From Notamacropus eugenii (lineage: Eukaryota > Chordata > Mammalia > Diprotodontia > Macropodidae), in NCBI RefSeq assembly GCF_028372415.1, contig NC_092872.1, positions 519,126,224 to 519,190,223 on the forward strand: a stretch of DNA of 64,000 bases, read 5' to 3'. Under the pieces are notes generated by a model, which made no database searches, was not told the origin of the DNA, and worked only from the letters and a program-made list of their open reading frames with translations. Position numbers and translations under genes: made by a program. Of the stretch, positions 22,286-31,960 are shown piece after piece. How positions within the stretch are numbered: the stretch's first letter is position 1; every line of letters begins with the position of its first letter.

Positions 22286-22615
22286 TATATTCTTTGCCCC
22301 CTAGACACTCCCTATGCCTTCTTCCCTGTGCACCTTAGATCACACTACTCCCACTGCCTGGTATGTCCTCCCTTCCCAACTCTGCCTGCTGAATTCTTCT
22401 CCATCTTTTGAAACTCAACTCAAAAACTCTTCCATGAGCTCACCCCAGATGACAAAAGCCTTCCCCTTCAGACCTCACACAGCACTCTATTTGTACCCCT
22501 CTGATGCAGCTCTCACATAATATTGAGATTTATAATTGTCTTTGTATGTCAGACTCCTCTCTAAAGCAGTAGGAAAACTCCAGAACAGGGGCTATCTGTC
22601 TTCTCAGCTTGGCAA
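22270..22615 (+). repeat. L2 3' end, long
   Basis: Words in L2 order: cactgcctggtatgtcctcc, tcttttgaaactcaactcaaa, cacacagcactctatttgtacc, cataatattgagatttataattgtctttgta. Confidence 0.85.
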
Positions 22616-22985
22616 AGGCTAGAACTGAGTCCATGGTGCTGATTGAACCCACCCTGGTTTAGGAAGCCAGGAAGGAAGTGAGCAAAACGATCCAGTGGAC
22701 CTGAAAGTTGAGAACGCAGTGCAGACAAGATAAGGTCAAGGACCAGCCAGAAAAGATGAGGAGATGACGGTTTAAGGCCAGGTGTCAAGGTCTGATGTAG
22801 CAGCAGGGCCAAAGCCAAGAGCCGAACCAGGGGAACTGAGGGCAGGAGTCCAGGCATCAGCTTTCCATGCCAGCAAGAAGCTGGAGGAAAGAATAATCTG
22901 TTGGTGGCACTTGCTGGCCTCAGAGAGGCATGTGAATTTTTAGCCCTGTTAGCTAGCCTCTGGCACTCTCTTTGCTGCTGTTAGC
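22616..22985. other. unassigned block between two L2 parts
   Basis: No repeat recognised. It carries a 98-codon minus-strand open frame (22561-22857) that is proline/leucine-rich and without family likeness. It may be an insertion that separates L2 pieces. Confidence 0.35.
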
Positions 22986-23250
22986 CCACTTGCATTTCTG
23001 TGAAATCCACACTTGACCTCTCTCATCTCGACTACTGCAGCAGTCTCCTGCCAGTCTCCTTGCCTTATGTCTCCCCCTCCAAACTATCCTGCACCCACAA
23101 TCACATTAATCTTCCAAATAAAAAAATTGGATCACATCACTCCCCTGTTCAACACTTTTAATGGCTCTCCCTGGCCTACAGTGTAGAGTTAAAACTGTTA
23201 AGGGCCTAAAGTTCAAGGTCCTTCACAAAATGACTCAGACCTACCTTTCT
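22986..23250 (+). repeat. L2 reverse-transcriptase end
   Basis: Words: tctcatctcgactactgcagcagtctcctgcc, cacatcactcccctgttcaacac, aatggctctccctggcctaca, aaggtccttcacaaaatgactc. Confidence 0.8.
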
Positions 23251-23264
23251 AAAAGGCCTCAAAA

Positions 23265-23935
23265 GACAGGAATGTTGAGTCCAATCAAATAATATTGGAC
23301 TTAAATTTTAATTAATGCAAAGTCTAACATTTGGGTTCAAAAAATCAACTTCCCAAGTATAAGATATGGGAGGCAAGATTAATGGATAGTTTATCTGAAA
23401 TGAATTGAGAGGTTTTAATGGACTTTGGACTCAATAGGGGCAGCTAGGTGGCAGGCTAGAGTGTCAGGTCTGGAATCAGGAAGACTCCTCTTCCTCAGTT
23501 CAAATCTAACCTCTGATACTTCCTAACTGTGTGACCCTGGGCAAGTCACTTAATTCTGTTTGCCTCAGTTTGCTCACCTGCAAAATGAACTGAAGAAGGA
23601 AATGACAAATCACTCCAGTGTCTTGGTCAAGAAAATCCCAAATGGAGCCACAAAGAATCAACACAACTGAAACAACTGAACAAGACTCAATATGAATCAC
23701 CAACATGATATGACCATCTGAAAAGCTAATGTGATTTTGTGCTACATTAATATAGTTACAGTGTCCACAGAGAAGGAGGTAACAGTCCTTCTGCGATTTG
23801 ACCTGATGAAAATACATGTGGAGTATACCATGTTCAGTTCTGGGCATCACCTTTTAAGGACAATGATAAACTGTAGAGTGTCCAGAGTAATGCATACAAG
23901 ACAGCAAAGGGCTTTAAAGAGAGAGAATACCTCAC
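23265..23935 (+). repeat. L3/CR1-type LINE, split by a Mar-1 SINE
   Basis: Sense words: 'aacatttgggttcaaaaaatcaac', then after the SINE 'aaaagctaatgtgattttgtgctacattaatat', 'gtggagtataccatgttcagttctgggcatcac', 'tagagtgtccagagtaatgc'. This is the classic CR1-clade region before the 3' end. Confidence 0.8.
23437..23683 (+). repeat. Mar-1-type SINE with perfect target duplication
   Basis: Complete from 'gggcagctaggtggc' to 'gaaacaactgaacaa'. The perfect 9-base duplication GACTCAATA at 23428-23436 and 23684-23692 fixes the borders. The host is the L3/CR1 copy. Confidence 0.93.
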
Positions 23936-23944
23936 TCCTACCTC

Positions 23945-24665
23945 TTTGTCTATCAGTCAATCAATAAGCATTTATTAAGCACTTGCCATGTGCCAAGTAT
24001 GGAGTATACAAAGAAAAGCAAAAGATGGTCCCTGACCTTGAAGGAGCTCACAATCTAATGATGCAAACAACAAGCAAGCAAATATATACAAATGAGCTCT
24101 AGACAGGATAAATAGAAAATCACATATGGAGGGAAGATGCTAGAGTTAAGGGTCATTGGTTATTGCAATAGTCTAGGCATGAGATGATGCACCCTGCACA
24201 GGGTGGTGGCAATATAAAAGAAGAGGAGACGTATTTGGGAAATGCTGCACATGCATAATCAACAGACCTTGGCAATAGATTGGATATGGGAGGGGAGTGA
24301 GAGTGAGGAGTCAAGGATGACATTTAGGTTATGAACCTGGGAGATTGGAAAGATTGGTGCCCTTGACAGTAATGGGGAAGTATGAAAGGGGTAAGAGTAC
24401 GGTGGAAGGGTAAAGAGGGAAAGATAATTGGTTCTGTTTTGGACATGTTGAGTTTAAGATGTCTACTAAACATCGAGTTTGAAATGCCAGAGGGGCAATT
24501 AGAAATGCGAGATTAGAGGTCAGTAGATTCTAGGACTGGATAAGTAGATGTGCTGATCATCATCAAAGAGATGATAATTTATCCACTGAAACTGATGAGA
24601 TCACAAGTCAAACAGAATAGTGGGGAAAGAGAAGGCCCAGAACAGAACTTTGGGGGGAAAGGATG
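23945..24665 (-). repeat. long antisense L2, RT core to 3' end
   Basis: 3' end first (caataagcatttattaagcacttgccatgtgcc), then 'ttattgcaatagtctaggcatgagatgatg', and near 24430-24475 a minus-strand frame that reads HLKLNMSKTE, a motif of the L2 reverse transcriptase. Not intact. Confidence 0.8.
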
Positions 24666-24679
24666 CTCATGGTTATCAT

Positions 24680-25010
24680 CTATAAAGTCCCGTATAGTTC
24701 TGACGTTCTCTGTTCTAAAATCTTTTCTAACTTTAACATTCTGTGTTCTAAGTTCCCCTCCAACTCTGATATTCCATGTTCTAAAAGCTCTGCCAGTTGA
24801 AACATCCTGTTCTAAGAACCCTGCCAGCTCTGACCTTCCATGTTCTAATAGCCTTCCTAGATCTGACATTCTGGCATGTCCTAAAGTCCCTTTCAGCTGA
24901 GATGCTATGTTTTAAAGTGTCTAAGATTCTATGCTCTAAGGTACTCTCCAGTCCTAGTATCATCTGTTCTAAATGTTCCTTCCAGCTCTTAAAAAAAATT
25001 CCATGGTTCT
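24680..25010 (+). repeat. 33-bp minisatellite from a SINE tail
   Basis: About nine imperfect units of the form 'ctctgatattccatgttctaaaag', period mostly 32-33 bases. Because 33 is a multiple of three, several frames stay open on both strands (24550-24900, 24579-24869, 24797-25180). They are artefacts. It is the same unit as in the SINE tail at 13460-13660. Confidence 0.88.
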
Positions 25011-25555
25011 GCGATTCCTATCCTCTGGGTGAACCTTATCTCCTCCCCATGGCTCACTTAACTCGCATGCAAGTCAGGCTTCTGAGGCCCAGTTCTGACT
25101 CTAAGCCAGCGTTGCAAAATCCGCACTCGGGATCATTTCAGTGCATTAGAACTGAGGGAGAAAAGGGTGAAGCTTCCTGAGGGCAGCTCCTCACCCTGTC
25201 ATTGCAAGAAGCAGGAGGGTTCAGCTGTGGGCTGAAATGTGTTTTGTCTCTTTCTGTTGCTGAGGAAGCCAGAAGGTGATGTGGCCTCCCCTACGGTGTC
25301 TCTCCTTGCCCCTCACCCTCTATTCTCTTCACTTCAATTTCATTCTTTATTCAGGACCTCCCATTCAAGTCTTATATGGTGCTCACCCAAACCAAGCTAG
25401 ACAACTTTCAGTGTCCAAGACCTTGGAATGATCTGCATATGCACTGGGAATGGTCATCAGGAAAGAATTTTACCTCTGCCTGGGAAATTCAGGGCTAATG
25501 GGGACCTTTTCTAGTCCTCCCCTTCTGGTAGAGCATCTACTCTAAGGCTACCTCC
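25011..25555. other. unassigned, repeat-free, about 540 bases
   Basis: No recognised repeat or exon. Moderately GC-rich. Confidence 0.4.
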
Positions 25556-25559
25556 CATC

Positions 25560-25875
25560 TGCCCTGCAGTTACCTTCTGTGTTCGAATCTATAGATGTCA
25601 CTCTCTCTTTAGGATGTAAGATTTTGGAGGGCAGGAATTGATTTGGCTTTTCTTGGTATCCCCTGTGCTTAGCATAATGCCCAGAACATAATAAGCACTT
25701 AATAAATGCTCAGTGATTAACACGGTTCAACATATACCCAAATTATGAGCCTCTACTGCATTCCTTCCAAATTGTCATCTAGTCTCTGATTGAACACTTC
25801 CAGCGATAGGAGCTGAATCATACCGGTTTATTGTTGGACAGCTCTAATCATGAGGAAATTCTTCCTTATGTTGCT
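25560..25875. repeat. L2 3' end (sense) and L3/CR1 fragment (antisense)
   Basis: 25560-25720: 'gatgtaagattttggagggcagg ... agcacttaataaatgctcagtgatt'. 25740-25875: 'ttgaacacttccagcgatagg' and 'tattgttggacagctctaatcatgaggaaattcttcctta'. Confidence 0.75.
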
Positions 25876-26445
25876 CTGAAATCTTAGAAAGCTAGAGAGA
25901 AGGCGGCTGCAGAGGATTAGACTTTCAGCTTTCAATGATTTGGGGTTGAGGAAGGTTAGGTGAGAAGTCAACAGGTCAGAGGATAATTTAGAAAAGCAAA
26001 TTCTGCAAGAAAGAGAAGACAAGACCCTACCACATGGGGCCTGGAAAATGTGTTTTGGCAGGACAATGAAAGCAGTCAATCCATAATTACCTATTCATAT
26101 TGGCAAAGAGCTCCCAGCACACCCAGAGTCATCTGGGGATTGGGGCCCCTTGCTTATTAAGAATTGACATTCCCAAGTGAAAAAAAACTTCAGGCTTTTC
26201 AAATTCCTAAGCCCAGCTATCACTTCTGTCTTGACGTTGAAATGTGACATGTGCATCCTGGCAGCAATAATAATGATGAAGATAATGGCTCGCTTTTCTG
26301 GTGTACTTTGTGGTTTTACAAAGCATTTTTCTGACAACACCCTTGTGAGGCAGCTGGTACACATTCATTCCCATTGGGCCTGATAGTGCCCTTTCTGCCC
26401 TCGTCCTTGACTTTTTCTCATCTTAGAGATCCTCATTAAGATGGT
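25876..26445. other. mostly unassigned; weak antisense MIR at 26265-26375
   Basis: 25876-26260 is repeat-free. The MIR part has 'tttacaaagcatttttctgac' and 'cacccttgtgaggcagc'. Confidence 0.4.
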
Positions 26446-26449
26446 TGCT

Positions 26450-26825
26450 GCTAGAATGTAGAAAAACCATGAAAGTTGGAGTTAGAACATCTGAATTCAC
26501 TTCTTGGCTCTGACATTTAGTCTATCAGTCAGTCAATAAGCATTTATTAAGCTCCTACTATGTGCCAACCACAATGCTAAACTCTTTGTTGCTACTGTTG
26601 TTATTGGCACCAGGCCTGGAGTCAGGAAGATCTGAGATCAACTCTGGCCTCAGATGCTTACTAGCTGTGTGACCCTGGGCGAGTCACTTAATGCTGTTTG
26701 CCTTGGTTTTCTCATCTGTAAAATAAACTAGAGAAGGAAAGGACAAACCAGTCCAATATCTTTGTCAAGAATACCCCAAATGGACTCACAGAGAGTTGGA
26801 TGGAACTGAAATGTCTGAACAACAG
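26450..26825 (+). repeat. SINE cluster with L2 end
   Basis: 26450-26520 start of a MIR-family SINE, 26521-26605 antisense L2 end (caataagcatttattaagctcctactatgtgcc), 26610-26825 Mar-1-type SINE lacking its head and ending 'gaaatgtctgaacaacag'. Confidence 0.8.
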
Positions 26826-27705
26826 CAATCTGATGGAAAAAATGGGATTTGATCAAATCACTGGTACATGTACAGGGATTTGCCTTGGCAGGGAAAAGAG
26901 CCACCTCTTCATGAAAGACAAGGGAAAAGGAAATAGCGCTTACCTTGCTACTGATGCAACCCAAGTTTAGGGGGTTTTTAGCTGCCATGTTATACTCATC
27001 TTAGGCTTTCAGTCCACTAATCCACAACTAGGACAGTATTGATGACTTAGCTTAATGGTGAGAATTGAAGTTGTTGAGACAGGGATGGCTGAGCAATCAG
27101 GTTCACCATAATTAGGACATGGAGAAAAAGGAGGGCTTTGGAACAGGCTAAACACAGGAGCATAGTATTTGAAGCAGTCCAGTGCTTGGTGGATCATGTC
27201 ATAGCCAGCAAAGTATTTTCCCATGGCATTGATTGCTTGAGGATGAAATTGTAGTGCTGCTGAAATAGCTCCCAAGATGAGTACGGGAGCCACAGTGCAC
27301 TTAAGATCGAGGTCCATGAGAGTAATTACAGAATTCCAGTCACTGCACAAGGAGGTACATACCAGAAATGTATGAATTCCCAGCGTTCACTATGTGCCAA
27401 ATGCTAATGATGCCCAGAAAAGACCCTTTGCAATTTGGCCAAGTCTGTGAGCTAGGAGTTGGGTAGACAGACATTGAAGGTTTGGAAAAATTCATACATT
27501 TCAGTGAGAGCTGGTCTGGTTTTACTTCCAATGGCAATGCTTTGTGGGATGCAGATGTTCGCCAATAATCTATTAGCTATTGTCTGAGGAAGAAAAATCT
27601 GCTAACATAAGAAGCACCATTCCAGCCCATGGTGATCATATCTTTGTTAGGGAATGAGACAGACCTCATGGGAGAGTGTTTCTTGTTTAAAGAACACCAC
27701 TACCA
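26826..27705. other. repeat-poor block with an unrecognised minus-strand open frame
   Basis: The minus-strand frame at 27009-27350 (113 codons) includes 'FAGYDMIHQALDCFKYY'. It lies in sequence without clear repeats and is preceded on that strand by a pyrimidine-rich acceptor-like 'tacctccttgtgcag'. No family recognised and no upstream exon or donor found. It could be a decayed processed pseudogene or chance. About 27375-27420 resembles an antisense L2 end. Confidence 0.25.
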
Positions 27706-27709
27706 CCTT

Positions 27710-27830
27710 TTTCCTAGACTCCCTTCCTATTCTGACATTCCACATTCCATGTTCCAAGCCCCTTCCAGCTCTCAGTCTTCTAAAGTCTCTATGGTCCCTT
27801 TCAAAGCTGTAACTATGATATTATATGATT
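27710..27830 (+). repeat. MIR3/Ther-2 SINE tail with short 33-bp-unit duplication
   Basis: Words: tattctgacattccacattccatgttccaagccccttccagct, then 'ctatggtccctttcaaagctgtaactatgat'. Confidence 0.65.
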
Positions 27831-28034
27831 TTATTGCTTAAGCAAAATTAAGCCATTTTGACAGTCATTTGCCTAATTGGATCATTGTAAATAGCTAACC
27901 CAGATAATCTGGACATAGACAAGGTTTTATCTGAGGTAGGTTTGAGAGGGCAAATTATGTGGTTTGATTTCTCCCATCACAGTAAATAAGTAATTGAAAA
28001 ATCCTTGGTTTGTGCTTTAGAGATAAAAACCATT

Positions 28035-28180
28035 TCGCAAACAGATGAATGAATGAAAAAGTAGACTTTCAAGCACTGTGCTGACCACTGGGGATACAAA
28101 CACAAATCAAAGATCGTCCTTGTCCTCAAAGAGCTTATACTCTAATAGAGGGATACAACATATATAGGAGCTGGTAGCCA
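28035..28180 (-). repeat. L2 3' end, antisense
   Basis: Words: aagcactgtgctgaccactggggataca, tccttgtcctcaaagagcttatactctaat. Confidence 0.75.
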
Positions 28181-28216
28181 GAAAGGAACTTTTTCCTGAG
28201 AGTTAAGGGAATAAGG

Positions 28217-29174
28217 TTGCTGTGTTTGTCCTCCATTTTCGAGGACAACCATGACATCAAGGAAATGATGACATGACTTGCAGTTGACTTTGATTTGAGT
28301 GAGGGAGGTCTGTGCAAGGTCACCAGCCTCACTTTCTCTTCCTGAGCCATCTGGATCCAGTGACCAGATATTCATCAGGATGACTGGAGATGGCCCAGGA
28401 TGCAATGGGGGACCTTGGCCCTTTTAGGCTATGGTCTTTTCAGATACTCACTTAAAGTGAGGTAATGCCCATTCAAGGAATAGACCTTGCCTCTTTAAGA
28501 AGTGAGTTAAGGATTGCCCCCTTTAATTAAAAACAAAACAAAACAAAATATCAAGCTGAGAGGGGAAGACTCTCAGGGTTGCTGTTCCAAAGAGAAACAG
28601 TTACCACTGACATTCACTCTAAATTCACTCGTAGCCAGAAGAGCCCAAAATATAGCATTAACTGGAGCTTGGCCAGGGACCCATTGTGGTTGACTGTATG
28701 AGCTTCAGAGTGAAATAGGGGGAGTGGGGAGGGAAGGAAGAAAGGAAGGAAGGAAGGAAGGAAGGAAGGAAGGAAGGAAGGAAGGAAGGAAGGAAGGAAG
28801 GAAGGAAGGAAGGAAGGAAGGGAGGGAGGGAGGGAGGGAGGAAGGAAGGAAGGAAGGAAGGAAGGAAGGAAGGAAGGAAGGAAGGAAGGAAGGAAGGAAG
28901 GAAGGAAGGAAGGAAGGAAGGAATCTAGGCAGTAAATCCCAAGTTAACTAGAAATTTACCTCCCTTTGAAGAGAAGGAGAGGCAGAGCTGAGTTACCTTA
29001 CTAGCTGGGTCCCTATTCAGGCAGCTTGGTCTACTCACAGGTTGTGTTTGTCCTTCATTCTTGAAGAGGACCATGACATCAGGGAGATGATGACATGACT
29101 TGCACTTGACTTTGATTTGAGAGAGGGAGAGCTGTGCAAGATCACCAGCCTCACTTTCTCTTCCTAAGCCATCC
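28217..29174 (-). mobile_element. composite retroelement flanked by SINE tail modules, copy 1
   Basis: On the minus strand: a 5' copy of the SINE tail module (29174 down to 29041), a middle of about 640 bases that includes a microsatellite, and a second, fuller tail module (28402 down to 28217) ending '...ggacaaacacagcaa'. A 16-base target duplication with two mismatches (28201-28216 and 29175-29190, both containing TAAGGGAATAA) shows the whole unit inserted at once. The long duplication suggests LINE-type, target-primed insertion and argues against an LTR element. A second copy is at 31961-32682 in the opposite orientation with the same start and end points. No open frame, no name known to me. 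Confidence 0.7.
28724..28922 (+). repeat. (GGAA)n microsatellite with GGGA core
   Basis: About 190 bases of GGAA with a central run of GGGA (28820-28840). It lies inside the composite element, where the other copy has ordinary sequence, so it expanded after insertion. Confidence 0.98.
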
Positions 29175-29339
29175 AGCTAAGGGAATAAAGAGTGCGACCA
29201 AAGGAGGACTAGACTGACACATCCCAACCAGGAATAATAGTAGATTTGATTTGATTGTGATTTTAGATTCCAGACCTGGAGTGATAAAAAGAAGGGAAGA
29301 CAGGAATTAACATGGTTGGTGAGAATGTTCTAGGAGCAG

Positions 29340-29812
29340 GAGTTCTCAAACTTTATGGTCTCAATACCTTTTTGTACTCTAACAAATTATTGAAGATTCC
29401 CCCAAAGAACTTTCACTTACATGGGTTATGTCTATTAATATTTTGTTGTTTGTTTAGTTGTTTCAATCATGTCTGACTCTTCATGATCCTTTTTGGGACT
29501 TTTCTTGGCAAAAATCCTGGTGTCATTTGCCATTTCTTTTTCCTGCTCATTTTACAGAGGAGGGACCTAAGGCAGCAGTGTCAAGTGACTTGCCCAGGAT
29601 CACACAGCTAGTAAGGGTCTGAGACCAGATTTGTACTCTGGTCTTCCTGGCTCCAGGTCTTGCACTCCATTTATTGTGCCACCTGGCTGCCTTCTGTTAA
29701 TATTTGCCATATTAGAAATTAAAACCTCTTAGTATAGTTCTGATATCACAGATCTCGTGAAAGGGGTTTTGGAATTCCCTTGGGTCCTGGGCCATACTTT
29801 GAGACTTGCTAT
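29340..29812 (+). mobile_element. hAT-type miniature transposon split by a Mar-1 SINE
   Basis: Terminal words 'caggagttctcaaactttatgg' and 'ccatactttgagacttgctattg' are inverted relatives. Interior matches the copy at 53339-53538 (cccccaaagaactttcacttacatgggttatgtctat). Non-autonomous, no transposase frame. Confidence 0.75.
29444..29696 (-). repeat. Mar-1-type SINE, nested, with perfect target duplication
   Basis: Antisense from the RTE-like tail (tgttgtttgtttagttgtttc) to the head (ttattgtgccacctggctgcc). The 9-base duplication TTAATATTT at 29435-29443 and 29697-29705 fixes the borders and dates it after the hAT element. Confidence 0.92.
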
Positions 29813-30185
29813 TGTAAAGACAATGGCAGAAAAGAAGGGAAATGAAGTGAAATGGCTGGAGTTTTCCCAAGTCTCCTTGGAGAGGCTATCGCCACTCAGG
29901 AGGGGAAGGGCTCAAAGCAGATACTCTGATGTAAATGAAATGTCTGATGTAGATGAAAATGAACTCCAAATAATGGGTGATGGGGATACTGGTGCACACA
30001 GAATGACTAAACCTTGCTGAAGGGCTTGAAAAAAGTCTTCTGAGTTCTGATTTTTTTTTATTTAACTCAACCTGCAAAATCTACACAGCAGGTTCACTTT
30101 ACCAGGCTCATCATGGCCAACTCCTGGGGAACACCTGGCAGTTCTCTTTGACGTTTCCACATCACAGATTCTTGCACTATTCAAT
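29813..30185. other. unassigned, repeat-free
   Basis: One + strand open frame begins in the hAT element (29757-30020) and is not credible as a gene. Confidence 0.35.
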
Positions 30186-30625
30186 TCATTTCATAGAAAA
30201 GTCAGAGTTAGAAGGGAACTTAGAGATCATGTAGTCCAATTTCTTCATTTTATAGATGAGGAAACTGAGACCTACGCAGAGGTTACCCAAGATTACAGAG
30301 CAAGAAGGGAGCAAAACCAAGTCAAATCCAGGTCTCCCAACTCCAAGTTCACAGCACTTTTTAACCACACTTTTTACTCTGAAATTCAGTTCAGCTTAGT
30401 TCAGTTCGTTACAGTGCAATTTCATTCAATAAATGTTTGGTTTTTTACAGTTATTTTGTTTTTTACCTTGATTCTATAAAAAAGAGTCCAGCTAGGGGCT
30501 GAGCAAAAAGATTATGACTTTAAACACCTAAAGAAGTCTCTGTTTTCTCATCTATAAAATGAGGGGATAGACTAACTGACCCTTACTGTCCCTTCCAGCT
30601 TTAAATCTATGATTCTAAGAGTAGA
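30186..30625. repeat. MIR3/Ther-2-type SINEs in both orientations
   Basis: 30186-30370 antisense (agaagggaacttagagatcatgtagtcc, gatgaggaaactgagaccta). 30490-30625 sense (tctgttttctcatctataaaatgagggg, ctgtcccttccagctttaaatctatgattc). Between them is 'tcattcaataaatgtttgg', an L2-like end. Confidence 0.8.
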
Positions 30626-30639
30626 GTTCCATATCAATG

Positions 30640-31405
30640 GCAGACAAATACATGTAATATACCCTCTGGTGTATCTCTTTAACTCACCCTTCACAGCTGG
30701 CAGGTTGGGTCCCCAGTGGTACTACTATTCTCAAGTTTCAAGATGCTCTGGGAGTCCTAGTTCTTACAGCTTTGGAGCCCTTACCAGCGGACTTACCTTT
30801 AGTAATCAGACAGTAGATAAAATTAGCTTAAAGCAAAGGCATTCACTAAATGAAATACTAAGAATAGCAGCCACAAAAAATTCACCCTCCGTAAATCTGG
30901 GGCACAGCCTCACGCAAGTACTCACAGCATCAATAGGAAAAGTGAGCACAATGTAGAGTCTCATGTGGGGAAGGGAATATATGTGGCCAGCACAGTTCAT
31001 GCGTCTAGTACTACAGGGCCCCAGCGTCCTTTCTGTCATTATCAGAATCCTCATGCTTCTCTCGCCCTGCCTCTCCCTCCCCACACACACTCACACAGCT
31101 TGCTTTTTAAGAGCTACAAAGGGTGTGCCCAATATTCAGTCAACCAACGGCAGTTGCCTCATCCCTTTTTCAAATTTTATAAAGCCACACAAAGTATATA
31201 CACCATTTTATATTTAGCTCAACAGCCTCTTGCTTTATGTGATTGTATCCTACACTAGGGACTAGTTAATGACCCATTCCTCTCTCCCCATATATTGGAG
31301 CACCCCTGACAAACAGCACAAAAAGCATTCACTTGGGCAAGAGGATTTGAGGACAGATTATGGTCTCTTGCCTAGAAGAGGATGGGAGGGTGCTTTTGAA
31401 GGTTG
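30640..31405. other. unassigned, about 765 bases, possible old LTR-type or unique sequence
   Basis: No repeat word from the families above. Overlapping open frames on both strands (30609-31258) have no domain. A CA-rich spot lies at 31083-31096. I cannot classify it. Confidence 0.35.
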
Positions 31406-31409
31406 ATTG

Positions 31410-31665
31410 TTATAATTCAGAAGATCAGCAAAGAGAAACATCTAGCTCTCTGTTCACTTTACATATATTATCTCATTGATCCCAATAACACTGTGAAGTG
31501 GATGGTGGGAATATTATCATCCCCATTTTACAGAGGAGGAAATCGAGACTTAGAGAGGAACCGTGACTTGAACAAAGTCACAAAATTCAGAGATGGATTT
31601 GAATCCTCGTCTTTGCCAGCTTCAGGTCCAGTTCTCTTTCTACTATACCAAAATGCAAATGATAT
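31410..31665 (-). repeat. MIR, antisense, long
   Basis: Words: cactttacatatattatctcattgatcc, ccccattttacagaggaggaaat, ggatttgaatcctcgtctttgcc. Confidence 0.85.
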
Positions 31666-31960
31666 TTGGCAATGAATATATTTGGTTTAATGCAGAAAAA
31701 ATACATCCATTCCAAAGTCCCCTCCCTCCAGCACTGGTCTAGGGAACTCCCAATGAGGAAGCCCCCTCTACCAATGTACTTTGGCATCTGCTCTGTGATT
31801 TGTAGCCTTAGTTTCTGGGGCACTGAAAGGTTCAGTATCTTTCAGTACTTGACCCAAAGTTATGTAGCCAGTATGGATCACAAAACATTAAATCTGTTAA
31901 AAGTAGATGGTGCTAGATCATCTCTGGAGTGCAATGGGAAAAAGCAATTTATTGGGTGGG

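Noticed and set aside
24550..25180. Overlapping frames on both strands around the minisatellite
   Set aside because: The repeat unit is a multiple of three, which keeps any stop-free frame open.
28724..28951. 75-codon + strand frame of repeated GRKE units
   Set aside because: Product of the GGAA array within the composite element; no real coding signal.
28217..29174. Interpreting the composite element as a standard LTR retrotransposon
   Set aside because: The terminal repeats are unequal in length, equal a SINE tail, and the target duplication is about 16 bases, while LTR elements give 4-6.
30640..31405. Possible retroviral LTR
   Set aside because: No TG...CA ends, polyadenylation/TATA arrangement or target duplication could be located; left unassigned.
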